NCBI GenBank assembly: GCA_964509205.1
Contig: CAZDVW010000008.1
Location: forward strand, 1-64,000
DNA: 64,000 nucleotides
Origin: Duodenibacillus sp964509205
Lineage (GTDB): Bacteria; Pseudomonadota; Gammaproteobacteria; Burkholderiales; Burkholderiaceae_F
Direction of reading: 5' to 3'
In this document: one piece after another, positions 9,101 through 16,421 of the stretch
Layout: each line of letters begins with the position of its first letter
How positions within the stretch are numbered: position 1 is the stretch's first letter
Notes under the pieces: model-generated
What the model saw: only the letters and a program-made list of their open reading frames with translations
Told to the model about the DNA's origin: nothing
Databases searched by the model: none
Position numbers and translations under genes: made by a program

Positions 9101-11926
9101 TCTTCACCGACGACAATGGCTGAGTTTAAGAACCTGACAATTGACGGAGAGGGGGTTGTAAGGAATACGGCCGAAGGGAGTGCACAAGCTCAGCTTAGGG
9201 TCTCGAACCTGTTGAAAACCACGGGCGGCCGATTTGAGAACACGGGTGTGGCGACAGTGGAATCGCTTTTGGCCGAATCCGGAAGTGTGCTTAACGGGAC
9301 GGCCGACGGCACGGAATCGACGGCTCGGCTCGTGGCCAGACGCGCCTCTGTGGAAAGCGGGGCTTCTCTGACGAATCAGACGGGAGCACTCTTTAGAGTG
9401 GGAACGGACGCCACGGAAGGAGAGACGGACTGGAGCGAGACGGAACTGAGTACCGAAACCGACGACTTTACGATCGAGGGAACGGTGACGAACACCGGAA
9501 CCTTGGATGCGACAAGGGCAGGAGCGACGCAGGCCGTCGGCACAATGACCAACAGCGGCACGGCTCTCTTTGACGATCTGACCGTAACGGGAGAAGTGAC
9601 CGTGACGGCCGATGGCATCGATCGGGGCGATATTCTTGACATTGCTGCCGACGGTGAATACGTTAACGCCGGCACCTCGCGTTGGAATGCACTGCAGACG
9701 GCGGGAGAAGACGGAAAAGTAACGCAGATCGTCAACAGCGGCCTGCAGATGATCGGTTTAGAGAGTCAAACCAAAGAAGAGAACGTCACGGCATCCGAGT
9801 CGTACTTTACGCTGGGAGTAAACACGACGTATCAAAACAGCGGGACGCTTAACTTAGAAAAGGCGGGCAACGCCAACGTAGCCGGAACACTGTCCAATAC
9901 GGGAATTGCACAGTACGATGATCTTCGCATTGAATCGGGCGGCCTGCTCGACAATGGCGGACGCGAAGCGGGCGATCAGCTCTCTGTCGGCGGAACCTGG
10001 CAGAGTGCGGGCACATCGGCCTTTAATGCGGTCACGGTGGATGAAGACGCTGAGGCTCTTTTGTCGGGGACGACTGAAATCGGCACGGCAAGGGTTGCCG
10101 GCATGATGACGGTTTCAGGCGGCACGACGGCGGTGACCGATTACATCAGCGAAGGCGGAATGCTTCGTGTTACGGGCGGTTTGACAACCATTGCGAACTC
10201 CCTGGAATTGAGCAGAGGCAGTACGTTGTATGCAATGGGCGATTCCGATGCCGTTGAGGAGACGGCAGGAAAGCTTCTGATTACAAGCACGGCGCTCAAT
10301 AACCCGCTTCAGAACGGCCTGATCGGTGTGAGTATGGGAGGCGAATTGGGACTGGGTGACGGCTCTTTGGAACTGGGAGACGCCGTAGGACTCGTGAGAA
10401 CAAGCGGCAAATCCCGCGTGACGGTGACGGATACGACGGTGAAGTTGGAGTCGACGGCTCTTGGGGTTGGTTCGCAGGATCGGGCACTGACGTCGGGCTC
10501 GGCCGCATTCGGCAGCGACAGCGTCACGCTTGTGGCAGCCGGACGACTCTTGAGAGGACAGGATACGGCGGCCTTCGAAGGAACGGGCAGTCTCACGGTG
10601 AAAGAAGGAGCGACGCTCGTTCTGACGGGCTTGACGGAATCGGGCGACTACTTGATTGCACGAGGCTTTACCTTAGACGGCATCGAGGGGTGGAACACAA
10701 GCGATACGCTTTATGCGTTGCCGAGCGATGCGTCGGGTTTGGGCTATGTCCTGACGCTTCTTGAACCGACAGGCGACGAGATCTGGGTCGGAGCCCGCTA
10801 CGAAGACATCGGCGCCGTCTATCCCGACATCGCGATTCCCAACATCACGAACGATGCGTTAAACGAGAGCGATTCGGAGGCAGCCGGCGACAAGTTCATC
10901 ACTGATACCTTAAGAGATCCGACGCTCACGAACCGTCAAAAGACGACAATCATCAACTCGGTGATGGAAATCGGCTACGCAGCAGGAACGGCCGCTGCAG
11001 CGCTCTCGAACATGAAGACGGTTGCCGACTCTGTCGGAAACCGGATGAGTTTGGATGTGGACAACAGTGACAAGCTCTCGGAGTCGCTCTGGATTGATGT
11101 TCTGACGAACAAGGGCAAAGCGACGCGCTATGAAGCCAAGGGCAAGATGATCGGAGGCTATTCGAACAATGCCTACGGCTTTGTCACAGGCATTGACCAC
11201 AGGGATTGGGCGCACAGCACGAAGGTCGGAGCGGCAATCAGCATGATGCGCGGTTCGACCGAGTCGAGCGGCGACTATTCGCCGACCAAGGGTTCGTACG
11301 ACAGCTGGGGCATGCACCTGTACGGAGCGTACACGCCGAGCGACCGGTTTAATGCCGAATTCGATGTGGGCTTGATGCGCATGGATTCGGACGTGACGCA
11401 AACGATCGGCACGCAGAACTGGAAGTCGGCGGCAGCTGATAACGGCGCAACCGTGCTGACGGCCGGGGTGAAGTTGGAGACCTCTGCCAAACAGGGACGC
11501 GTGACGGCAACGCCGTACGTGGGAGCGCGCTTTGTCTATGTCGAACAAGATCGCTTTACAACCAAATTGGACGGCGAGAAGGCGTATGAGAACACGCCTG
11601 ACAGTATTGCGCAGGTGTGGTTCCCGGCGGGCATTCGCGTCACGGGCGAAGTTGAGACCAGCACGGGGCTTACGGCACGTCCGAGCATTGATGTGTCGAT
11701 GACGCCGATTTTCGGCAACAAGACCAACAAGACGACGGTAGCGAATCACCGAGATGTCAAGGATACGGTTTGGGGCAAGGTGTCCGGAGACCTGATGGCA
11801 GGCGTCAAGGTCGGTCTTGAACTCGAAGGGCGCAACAAGACCTTTGGAATCCACTATGGGCTCACGGCAGGCGATGCGGGTCGCGTGGATCAGAGCATCA
11901 AGGCCGAGGCACGGATTCGTTTTTAA
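3164..11926 (+). CDS. Giant autotransporter (2,920 aa) with extended signal peptide and Gly-rich tract
   Basis: Very large type V autotransporter. Residues 1-28 form an extended signal peptide region (MNRIFKKVFNAARGMWVVVN...), followed by a hydrophobic core and likely cleavage near residue 58 (SVAAEA). Residues about 105-150 and 286-465 are dominated by GGNGG/GGDGG-type runs, which resemble PE_PGRS or collagen-like low-complexity surface segments. A second short Gly-rich patch lies near 560-580. Residues about 600-2,500 carry many degenerate repeats of the type LTNNGTI / NTGTL, expected for a right-handed beta-helix. The barrel covers about 2,640-2,920 and ends ...EARIRF. The start has a GAGGGTGA element just upstream. 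Role in adhesion or aggregation is an inference from architecture. No catalytic motif was seen. Confidence 0.9.
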   Translation: MNRIFKKVFNAARGMWVVVNETVTSAKQATSSLKQDVINCAVCVGAAGMLLPGVSVAAEAVWDHTDIRSEQAAEGVAGASLNVVGIDLNEVSGSGSSDKTLKIDLKAQQGGSGANQGKAANATTAAANGTTGRKGTNGATGASKGTAANGSAGTASGSFTWNGESNTYPASSGTSLNAWFVGGLEGNNIDRALEAWKGGMTIVAGQSPSGTRASTGNAGRDGNSATGTDQHGHDATDNGTNGDLGGSAGQSGNVSAVGVSLVSADAADREFDLGAISMSAVAAEGAAGGNGGQGGNGAAGGDGAQGADGGDGGTGGQGQNGGNGGDGYLGAAVGSVWNSKDNLVLTSGNAGTGQLGGNGGMGGNGGRGQDGGNGGKGADGAAGGAGQQGTTGGRSEALGIQFSNAGAKIATRQLTVTAQGGTGGTGGNGAAGGFGGKGGKGALGGDVGKVGSGGAGGLGGYDGKQWEHYVYIPGISSNWKTGGFSTTELSSGTINDASDILAYINNSSSWRLTGGTTRQASGSSGSSGSTGKTASGGYIYTGSATTRERLQELGYIGKDGEDGEGGSVGMFGESGKGGDGGDASAFGAQASGSSALTLAADEITVSAAGGDGARGGELADQDLSAYGVASGIAWFQSEGKVDANNKTGIAREITDAIKDKILGESGKGGSVDAIGLMTDLTATADLTVKNISVSAKAGSGQAAYSVNKTFYTALQYDAASDTYTATDAVDVEGQAEASDNGDSAVAYGLRNEGGSTNLTSTSGLTMRVAASNAKITNEAVGFHVRPNSRVTQTVAGDFSLEVTADGTNEKVGAAAGASTSVVGERASATGFRMRSGSYEGNVNGAVDIAVSSANAGSTSATAIDAGVDGEANTTFRLTSTGDMSVTAEASGADASAMGLSAATVKSAVLEAGGNLTVSNVRSEGSIVELRGGKDAAAQTASSLGNVEVTDAGSTVASKLTLGGNTVFTFAKLLVEAKAWLDVEDKATVDLTNNSDNLSLAGTVSNEGTVLFHEVTIGSTLRNGAQSSAEWNDAARLAAVTEGNVNTGKGEIRASVLKVTDGGKFLNGATANIRDLELSAGAVIANTSKGILNHIGLGNGNNFTWDRTFVNEGVYNAAGNETYFSENRPEGDAVEYIDVSGADARLGNTGVALYKNVNVMVGAQLDNGLNAEGNTSALTAQLNDVSRQNGVTLPTKAVESGEKLDLSGTWKNAAISGWNSAEIKTGATAQLGVAGAESETLISDSLKIRNGTLTTASDALLKVSSTSNLGGDAVLEFNGGQLTNNGTILADKVIVNEVGLTNNGTMVTGAWGERMYARQNAASAAAQTARLSSAEASLKAAKGEGTTASLLGLLPSEAMDTPESTGLNAIADDEFSAQWLSGTHTVSSEDFDASIRNTADVTVTDSGSVWAQYWKADGNVTNAGTINLINLTADEESQMSLAGGKTLTNTGTLYAEGLLVVNQGATLTGSGTFSFGADVGHAGQAQLVNKGTIEFTGTTAEKLTNAEDFTYYHDGGTITSNTGAGWFKKATIVVNSGTLDLTTTGGKILQADNASAADSTGTLGANNTYLIGTGSPNPTIEDSANNTAATISGMATVKVDKLGDGSTSSVTVISGGILSVGGAGDRTKNALKLTSDAQLRLEGGFLQTDIYEIFEDLRTEAIRIPATSPEDGTTQITTEVLTSTNVGSIHQDILNHKDSFVSGGLIFDNPDLTFSTSLITSAMNALSSADITGLELHFIGTSARDFTVDEANLLKSEQERITGSAVMDPGVVLDTTTLVNTVGGTATDRLTIGTSTTNNSVDLSIGFKNISKASGVDVNNNRTLVLLGNDVATEGAIKERADADKLLADATDGGDVTVSEGKLELGSFGTASRKQGWVNAVTTETAGALVVKNGDYAINNLTNKGTANITTGGALHVSNYTDTADAALTNDEQLIFDVKTGETAAPTATVAGTLTNNKLLNAAAVDAFTVTGTLTNAANASSPTTMAEFKNLTIDGEGVVRNTAEGSAQAQLRVSNLLKTTGGRFENTGVATVESLLAESGSVLNGTADGTESTARLVARRASVESGASLTNQTGALFRVGTDATEGETDWSETELSTETDDFTIEGTVTNTGTLDATRAGATQAVGTMTNSGTALFDDLTVTGEVTVTADGIDRGDILDIAADGEYVNAGTSRWNALQTAGEDGKVTQIVNSGLQMIGLESQTKEENVTASESYFTLGVNTTYQNSGTLNLEKAGNANVAGTLSNTGIAQYDDLRIESGGLLDNGGREAGDQLSVGGTWQSAGTSAFNAVTVDEDAEALLSGTTEIGTARVAGMMTVSGGTTAVTDYISEGGMLRVTGGLTTIANSLELSRGSTLYAMGDSDAVEETAGKLLITSTALNNPLQNGLIGVSMGGELGLGDGSLELGDAVGLVRTSGKSRVTVTDTTVKLESTALGVGSQDRALTSGSAAFGSDSVTLVAAGRLLRGQDTAAFEGTGSLTVKEGATLVLTGLTESGDYLIARGFTLDGIEGWNTSDTLYALPSDASGLGYVLTLLEPTGDEIWVGARYEDIGAVYPDIAIPNITNDALNESDSEAAGDKFITDTLRDPTLTNRQKTTIINSVMEIGYAAGTAAAALSNMKTVADSVGNRMSLDVDNSDKLSESLWIDVLTNKGKATRYEAKGKMIGGYSNNAYGFVTGIDHRDWAHSTKVGAAISMMRGSTESSGDYSPTKGSYDSWGMHLYGAYTPSDRFNAEFDVGLMRMDSDVTQTIGTQNWKSAAADNGATVLTAGVKLETSAKQGRVTATPYVGARFVYVEQDRFTTKLDGEKAYENTPDSIAQVWFPAGIRVTGEVETSTGLTARPSIDVSMTPIFGNKTNKTTVANHRDVKDTVWGKVSGDLMAGVKVGLELEGRNKTFGIHYGLTAGDAGRVDQSIKAEARIRF

Positions 11927-11999
11927 ATCGAATGGTGAACCAATGCACCTTAAGGAGGAAAAGAAGAGTTTAAGAAAGAAAACGCGTTGACAAGAAAAG

Positions 12000-12138
12000 A
12001 AAGTGACCGCAGGCCGCGGACTGGGCCGGAAGCGAACGCGATTTCCGAGCAGGAAACAAACTACTCCCTTTCTGCTCATCCCCGGAAATCGAAAAAATCC
12101 CATCGCAACCGACCCAGTCCGCGGCCTGCGGTCACTTT
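12000..12138. repeat. 139-bp near-palindromic element (26-bp perfect terminal arms)
   Basis: Bases 12000-12025 and 12113-12138 are perfect inverted repeats (outer part AAAGTGACCGCAGGCCGCGG). Inside them a second imperfect pairing continues: CGATTTCCG near 12040 against CGGAAATCG near 12081-12089, and GAGCAG near 12047 against CTGCTC near 12071. The whole unit can therefore fold into one long hairpin with an ~18-base loop. Near-direct repeats TTGACAAGAAA (11987-) and TTGACACGAAA (12137-) lie at its edges. It sits in the 383-bp gap after the giant autotransporter. It could be a MITE-like element or a structured RNA/terminator. No transposase was seen and no second copy was noticed in the window. 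Confidence 0.75.
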
Positions 12139-12263
12139 TGACACGAAACGAGTTTGCATGCGGGAGGCTGTCGGTGTTTTCAGCAGGTTGCCCGCCGAGG
12201 ATACATCAGGAAAGACAGAAAGAAAAGGATGAAGCAATCTTTCAGTTAAAGGGGAGAAAAGAA

Positions 12264-12297
12264 GGAGAATTAACTGCCGCACGGAAGTTAATTCTCC
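12264..12297 (-). terminator. Hairpin terminator for the gene at 12310-12699
   Basis: Perfect 12-bp stem GGAGAATTAACT / AGTTAATTCTCC with a 10-base loop. Read on the minus strand it lies just past the stop codon at 12310 and is followed by a pyrimidine-rich stretch (CTTCTTTTCTCCCC). It may also stop readthrough from the other side. Confidence 0.6.
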
Positions 12298-12309
12298 GAA
12301 ACTTAAAGA

Positions 12310-12699
12310 TCAAGGCATTTGGATCGGGGAGTTTCCCGATGTCGGCGGAACCCCGAAACCCGGAGTTCCCGGTGTGACGATTTTTGTGGCAGCTTCGCGA
12401 CGCAGTTCCTGAATCTTTTCGATGGTCTTTTTGACGCCGGCCTTGGCAGATTCGCTGTATTTTGCAACGGCTTCTTCAACCGTATCCGCATCAATTTCGA
12501 AGTTAATCGGCAGGGGACCCATCTGTGTCATGAGTTGAATTTCACCCGAAAAAATGGGCTTTCTGGATGGATCTGCAGAACCGTTTGCGAGAACGGGCGT
12601 CAGAATTCGAATGGTGCCCATTTTGCGATCTGTGAGAATTTCCTCGGAATACAGATCTGTTGCATCCATTTCGGCGTTGATTGAGTCCAGTTCAGACAT
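12310..12699 (-). CDS. Conserved betaproteobacterial protein of unknown function (129 aa)
   Basis: The start at 12699 is chosen over the longer frame because AGGAGA lies 5-6 bases upstream of that ATG, and MSELDS is a normal N-terminus. The protein is acidic and has no signal peptide or membrane segment. The core pattern (LYSEEILTDRKMGTIRILTP, then SRKPIFSGE, then PLPINFEIDADTVEEAVAKY) matches a small cytoplasmic protein family I recall from Burkholderiales that has no assigned role. The second half holds an amphipathic helix with Lys and Glu, and the tail is Gly/Pro-rich. It is followed by its own terminator. The next gene upstream, a universal stress protein, is 53 bp away on the same strand. 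Confidence 0.75.
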   Translation of the reverse strand: MSELDSINAEMDATDLYSEEILTDRKMGTIRILTPVLANGSADPSRKPIFSGEIQLMTQMGPLPINFEIDADTVEEAVAKYSESAKAGVKKTIEKIQELRREAATKIVTPGTPGFGVPPTSGNSPIQMP

Positions 12700-12752
12700 T
12701 GTTTCTCCTAAAAATACAAGCAACGGCTACGATGCCGTTGAAATCAGTTTTC

Positions 12753-13187
12753 TTATCTGTAAACGATGACGGGCAGTTTGGAATAGGCTAAGACGCGTTG
12801 TGTTTCACTGCCGAGAATGAGCGCCATCAGGCCCTTGCGTCCGTGACTTGCCATAAAAATGCAATCGCAGCCGCTTGCCGTTGCCGTTGCCATAATGGCT
12901 TCTGCCGGTGAGAAGTTTTTAACCGCCATTGTCGTTACGGGGACGTCGTATTCCTCAACGATTCCTTGAGCTTCTGCCAGTCTGTCTTCGGCCATTGCCA
13001 GCATGCGTTCGTCGTAATCTTCAATGGATTCCGGACGGTATTCATTGATGGCGGCGTAGTTGTACGGTTCGATGACAGTCAAAAGAGTGATTTTCGCTCC
13101 GAGTGTTTTGGCAAAGAAAGCTGCTCCTTTTACTGCGGCAAGCGAGAGTTTTGACCCATCAGTCGGAACCAAGAAGCTCTTGTACAT
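12753..13187 (-). CDS. Universal stress protein, UspA family
   Basis: Single-domain Usp protein of 144 residues, the usual family length. The N-terminus (YKSFLVPTDGSKLS) is the first strand and loop of the fold. The C-terminal ATP-binding pattern is present: HGRKGLMALILGSETQRVL, followed by the closing strand KLPVIVYR. This suggests an ATP-binding type rather than the UspA type that lacks the motif. The start has a GGGAGG ribosome site 8 bases upstream. It is probably a cytoplasmic stress or resilience protein; no specific stress can be named from sequence. Confidence 0.9.
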   Translation of the reverse strand: MYKSFLVPTDGSKLSLAAVKGAAFFAKTLGAKITLLTVIEPYNYAAINEYRPESIEDYDERMLAMAEDRLAEAQGIVEEYDVPVTTMAVKNFSPAEAIMATATASGCDCIFMASHGRKGLMALILGSETQRVLAYSKLPVIVYR

Positions 13188-13251
13188 AACGACCTCCCAA
13201 AAATTAGATTGGACGTTCTTATTTTAGGCTATGTCAGAGGGCGAAGTTACA

Positions 13252-13281
13252 AAAAAGCGGGGAAATTTTTCCCCGCTTTTT
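13252..13281. terminator. Bidirectional rho-independent terminator
   Basis: AAAAAGCGGGGAAA then TTTTTCCCCGCTTTTT: a GC-rich stem with an A-tract on one side and a T-tract on the other. It lies between the upstream region of the stress protein and the end of the RND pump gene. Confidence 0.85.
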
Positions 13282-13304
13282 AGGTAGCCTTTGAGAGAAA
13301 AACG

Positions 13305-16300
13305 TCAGTGCTTTTGTTCTTTGGAAGACTTCTCTCGGGCAAACCAGGTAAAGAAGACGGGAACAAAGATTGTGGCGATGAATGTGGCCGCAATCATTCC
13401 TCCGCAAACACCGGTTCCCATCGAGCGTCGAGCCATGGCGCCGGCCCCCGTACTGAAGACGAGAGGAAGCACGCCGAGAACAAAGGCCAGAGACGTCATC
13501 AGGATAGGACGCAGGCGAAGCCGCGCACCGGCAAGGGCTGCCTGGCGTGCGCTCATGCCTTCATGCATTTTGGCACTGGCGAATTCAACGATCAAAATCG
13601 CGTTTTTCGCCGAGAGTCCGATTAACACCAGAAGACCGATTTGGAAGTAAATGTCGTTTGGCGTTGCTCGTAGCTGCAAAGCAACCAGTGCGCCCAAAAC
13701 AGCAAACGGTACCGACATGATGACGGCGATCGGAAGGGACCACCGTTCATACAAAGCGGCCAGCAAAAGGAAAACAATGATCAGACCGAATCCGAAAGCG
13801 ATGCTCGAAGAACTGCCGATGCGTTTTTCGTGCCAGGCCTGTCCGGTCCAAGAGATGCCGTAACCTTCGGGAAGCAATGTCTCTGCCATTTCTTCGACGA
13901 TTTGGACGGCTTCGCCCGAGCTGACGCCCTCAACGGCAGAGCCGGAGAACATGGCCGAGAGATAGCCGTCGTTTCTCGTCAGGCTTTCAGCGCCCGAGAC
14001 GCGTTTGGTCGTAATCAGCGAGCCGAGAGGAATCATGTTCCCATCGGAACTTCGAACCCAGCAACGACCTAAATCCTCCGGATTCATGCGGTATTTCGGC
14101 TCGGCCTGCATGATGACCCGGCGTATTTTGCCGTTTCTTGTAAAGTCGTTGATGTACGTGCCGGAGAAAAAGCTTTGGAGTGTGGAAAAGACCGACTCGG
14201 TCGACACATTTAACCGCATGGCCTTTTCTTCGTCGACTTCAACCTGAATGACAGGAGCGCTGGCGCGCATCATATGCCGAACGCCCGTCAGTTCCTTTCG
14301 CTTCGAAAGGGCATCGATGAAGTCGTTCGCGACAGCATGCAAAAGAACGGGATCGTCTGTTCCCCGGGCTTGAATGTAGCCGCTAAAGCCGCTGGATCGG
14401 CCCAGCCCTCGAATGGGGTTCGGTTGCGAGGCAACGGCAATGGCCTCTGTGGACGTATCGCCGAGTTTCTGAAGTTCTCGGCGCAACTCAAACGCCGTTT
14501 TATCGCGTTTATCCCAGTCCTTCAGTTTCAGAATGAACGTGGCGGCAGAGGCTCGAATGTCGTTGCCTTGCTGGTCGTTTCCGACCATGGCAAGAATGCT
14601 TTCAACCCCGTCGAGTTCTTTTTCGATGAGGCGGCACATCTTTTCAACCTCTTTTTCGGTTCTGTTAAAAGAGGCACTGGAAGGTAGCGTAAACGACATA
14701 CGCAAAATTCCCTGATCTTCAACAGGAACGAATGTTGTCGGCGTTGATGACAGCAAGAGGTAAACGCTGGCACACACGCCGGCAAAGACAAGCACGGCAC
14801 TTTTTGTGTGGTCCAAAAAGAAGGTAACCAGTCGCAAGTAAAGATTCCCGGTTTTCTCAAGCAGTGTGTTGACGGCATGAAAAACACGGTTCGATCGATG
14901 CGGTTCATTTGTCAGGATTGTGGCGCACAACGCAGGCGTAAGGGTCAGAGCCACAAAGCCGGACAGACAGACGGCGACGGCAACCGTCACGGAGAACTGC
15001 CGATACAGTTCGCCTGCCATGCCGCCTAAAAATGCGACCGGCACAAAAACGGCTGAGAGAACGAGGACAATGGCAACAAGAGCCCCCGCAACTTCCTTCA
15101 TTGCTTTCTTGGCGGCTTCGCGCGGACTCAATCCGTCTGCAATCAGGCGCGAGACGTTTTCCAGAACGACGATGGCATCATCGACCACGATGCCGATGAC
15201 AAGCGTCATCGCAAAGAGAGTGAGCGTGTTGAGGGAAAAGTGAAAAAACCAAAGACCGGCCATTGTCCCGATTAATGAGACCGGAACTGAGAGCATCGGG
15301 ATGAGGGTTGCCTTCCAGTTTTGCAGGAAAAGGAAGATAACGATCAAAACAAGAAGGCCGGCTTCAAGGAGTGTTTTGAAAACCTCGTGCAGGGAGGCAT
15401 TGACAAAAACAGTCGTGTCGTCGGTAATGGTGTGCGTAATTTTATTTTTTGGATAAAACCGTGCCAGACGCGCCAGTTCTTCTTTGGCCGCTTTCGCTGC
15501 GGCAACGGCGTTTGCCCCTGTCTGCAAATAGACGGCAAGCGTAATCGAAGGCTCTCTGTTAAAAAGGTTCACCATCTCATAGCTGCGGTTGCCGAGCTCA
15601 ACCACAGCAACGTCGCGCAGTCGGACAATGCGGTTTTCTGCATCAACCTTGAGGATGATGGAACCGAATTCTTCCGGCGTGAGCAACTGGCCTTTTGTAC
15701 GGGTTGTGTAAAAGAGTTGCTGATCTTCGGTCGTCGGAGCAACGCCGACGCGACCGGCTCCGCGCTCGTAGTTTTTGTCGTTGATCGCCGCATCAATGTC
15801 GCTTGGCGTGATGTTGAATTTGGCCATGCGCGGAGGATCAAGCCAAATTCGCATCGCTCCTTGGGCGTTTCCGAAAACGCTGACGTCGCCGATTCCGGGA
15901 AGGCGCCGCAGTTGATCGACGACATTGAGGAGGGCGTAATCGGCCATGTCGACTCGGCTCATTGATTTGTCCGGCGACGTGTAAGCGACGATGAGCAACG
16001 TTTCTTCATCGTGTTTTCGCACGCTGACGCCGTCTTGCTGGATTTTTTTCGGAAGACGTTTCTCGACGGTTCGGACGCGGTTGTTGATTTCAAGAACCGC
16101 GTCATTCGGGTCAGTTCCGACATCGAAAATGCACGAAATTCGCACATTGCCGTTTGAACGGATGCTGGTGTTGTAGTAAAGAAGACCCTGAATGCCCGAG
16201 AGCTGATCCTCGATGGGGGCGGCAACCGTTCTGGCCAAAACGGAAGCATTCGCTCCTTCCCACGAGGTGGACACTGTAATAGCAGGCGGAGCGATGTTGG

Positions 16301-16409
16301 GGTATTGCGAAACGGGCAGAACCAAATAAGCGATGAGACCGGCCAGCACGATCAAAATCGAAAGTACGGAAGCAAATATCGGTCGACGGATGCAAAACTG
16401 GCTAAGCAT
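13305..16409 (-). CDS. RND efflux pump inner-membrane transporter, AcrB/MexF (HAE1) family
   Basis: Proton-driven multidrug exporter of 1,034 residues, the expected size. The N-terminus MLSQFCIRRPIFASVLSIL is the first helix typical of the family. Residues near 405 (GIVVDDAIVVLENV) contain the paired aspartates of the proton relay in TM4. Two large periplasmic loops and a duplicated 6+6 helix plan are present, and the second half contains the GLSAKNAILIVEFA signature. Overall it is nearer MexF/BpeF than AcrB in feel. It lies 12 bp after the adaptor gene, so both are co-transcribed. No outer-membrane channel gene or local regulator is in the window, so the pump presumably borrows a TolC-like channel encoded elsewhere. 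The substrate is unknown. Confidence 0.95.
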   Translation of the reverse strand: MLSQFCIRRPIFASVLSILIVLAGLIAYLVLPVSQYPNIAPPAITVSTSWEGANASVLARTVAAPIEDQLSGIQGLLYYNTSIRSNGNVRISCIFDVGTDPNDAVLEINNRVRTVEKRLPKKIQQDGVSVRKHDEETLLIVAYTSPDKSMSRVDMADYALLNVVDQLRRLPGIGDVSVFGNAQGAMRIWLDPPRMAKFNITPSDIDAAINDKNYERGAGRVGVAPTTEDQQLFYTTRTKGQLLTPEEFGSIILKVDAENRIVRLRDVAVVELGNRSYEMVNLFNREPSITLAVYLQTGANAVAAAKAAKEELARLARFYPKNKITHTITDDTTVFVNASLHEVFKTLLEAGLLVLIVIFLFLQNWKATLIPMLSVPVSLIGTMAGLWFFHFSLNTLTLFAMTLVIGIVVDDAIVVLENVSRLIADGLSPREAAKKAMKEVAGALVAIVLVLSAVFVPVAFLGGMAGELYRQFSVTVAVAVCLSGFVALTLTPALCATILTNEPHRSNRVFHAVNTLLEKTGNLYLRLVTFFLDHTKSAVLVFAGVCASVYLLLSSTPTTFVPVEDQGILRMSFTLPSSASFNRTEKEVEKMCRLIEKELDGVESILAMVGNDQQGNDIRASAATFILKLKDWDKRDKTAFELRRELQKLGDTSTEAIAVASQPNPIRGLGRSSGFSGYIQARGTDDPVLLHAVANDFIDALSKRKELTGVRHMMRASAPVIQVEVDEEKAMRLNVSTESVFSTLQSFFSGTYINDFTRNGKIRRVIMQAEPKYRMNPEDLGRCWVRSSDGNMIPLGSLITTKRVSGAESLTRNDGYLSAMFSGSAVEGVSSGEAVQIVEEMAETLLPEGYGISWTGQAWHEKRIGSSSSIAFGFGLIIVFLLLAALYERWSLPIAVIMSVPFAVLGALVALQLRATPNDIYFQIGLLVLIGLSAKNAILIVEFASAKMHEGMSARQAALAGARLRLRPILMTSLAFVLGVLPLVFSTGAGAMARRSMGTGVCGGMIAATFIATIFVPVFFTWFAREKSSKEQKH

Positions 16410-16421
16410 GGATTTTCTCGA

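Noticed and set aside
10910..12103. Long minus-strand open frame (397 aa) antisense to the giant autotransporter
   Set aside because: Arg/His/Cys-rich composition, no motif and no ribosome site; it mirrors codon bias of the real gene on the other strand.
15321..15965. Plus-strand open frame of 214 aa opposite the RND pump
   Set aside because: Antisense to a certain gene with all family motifs; no own motif or ribosome site.
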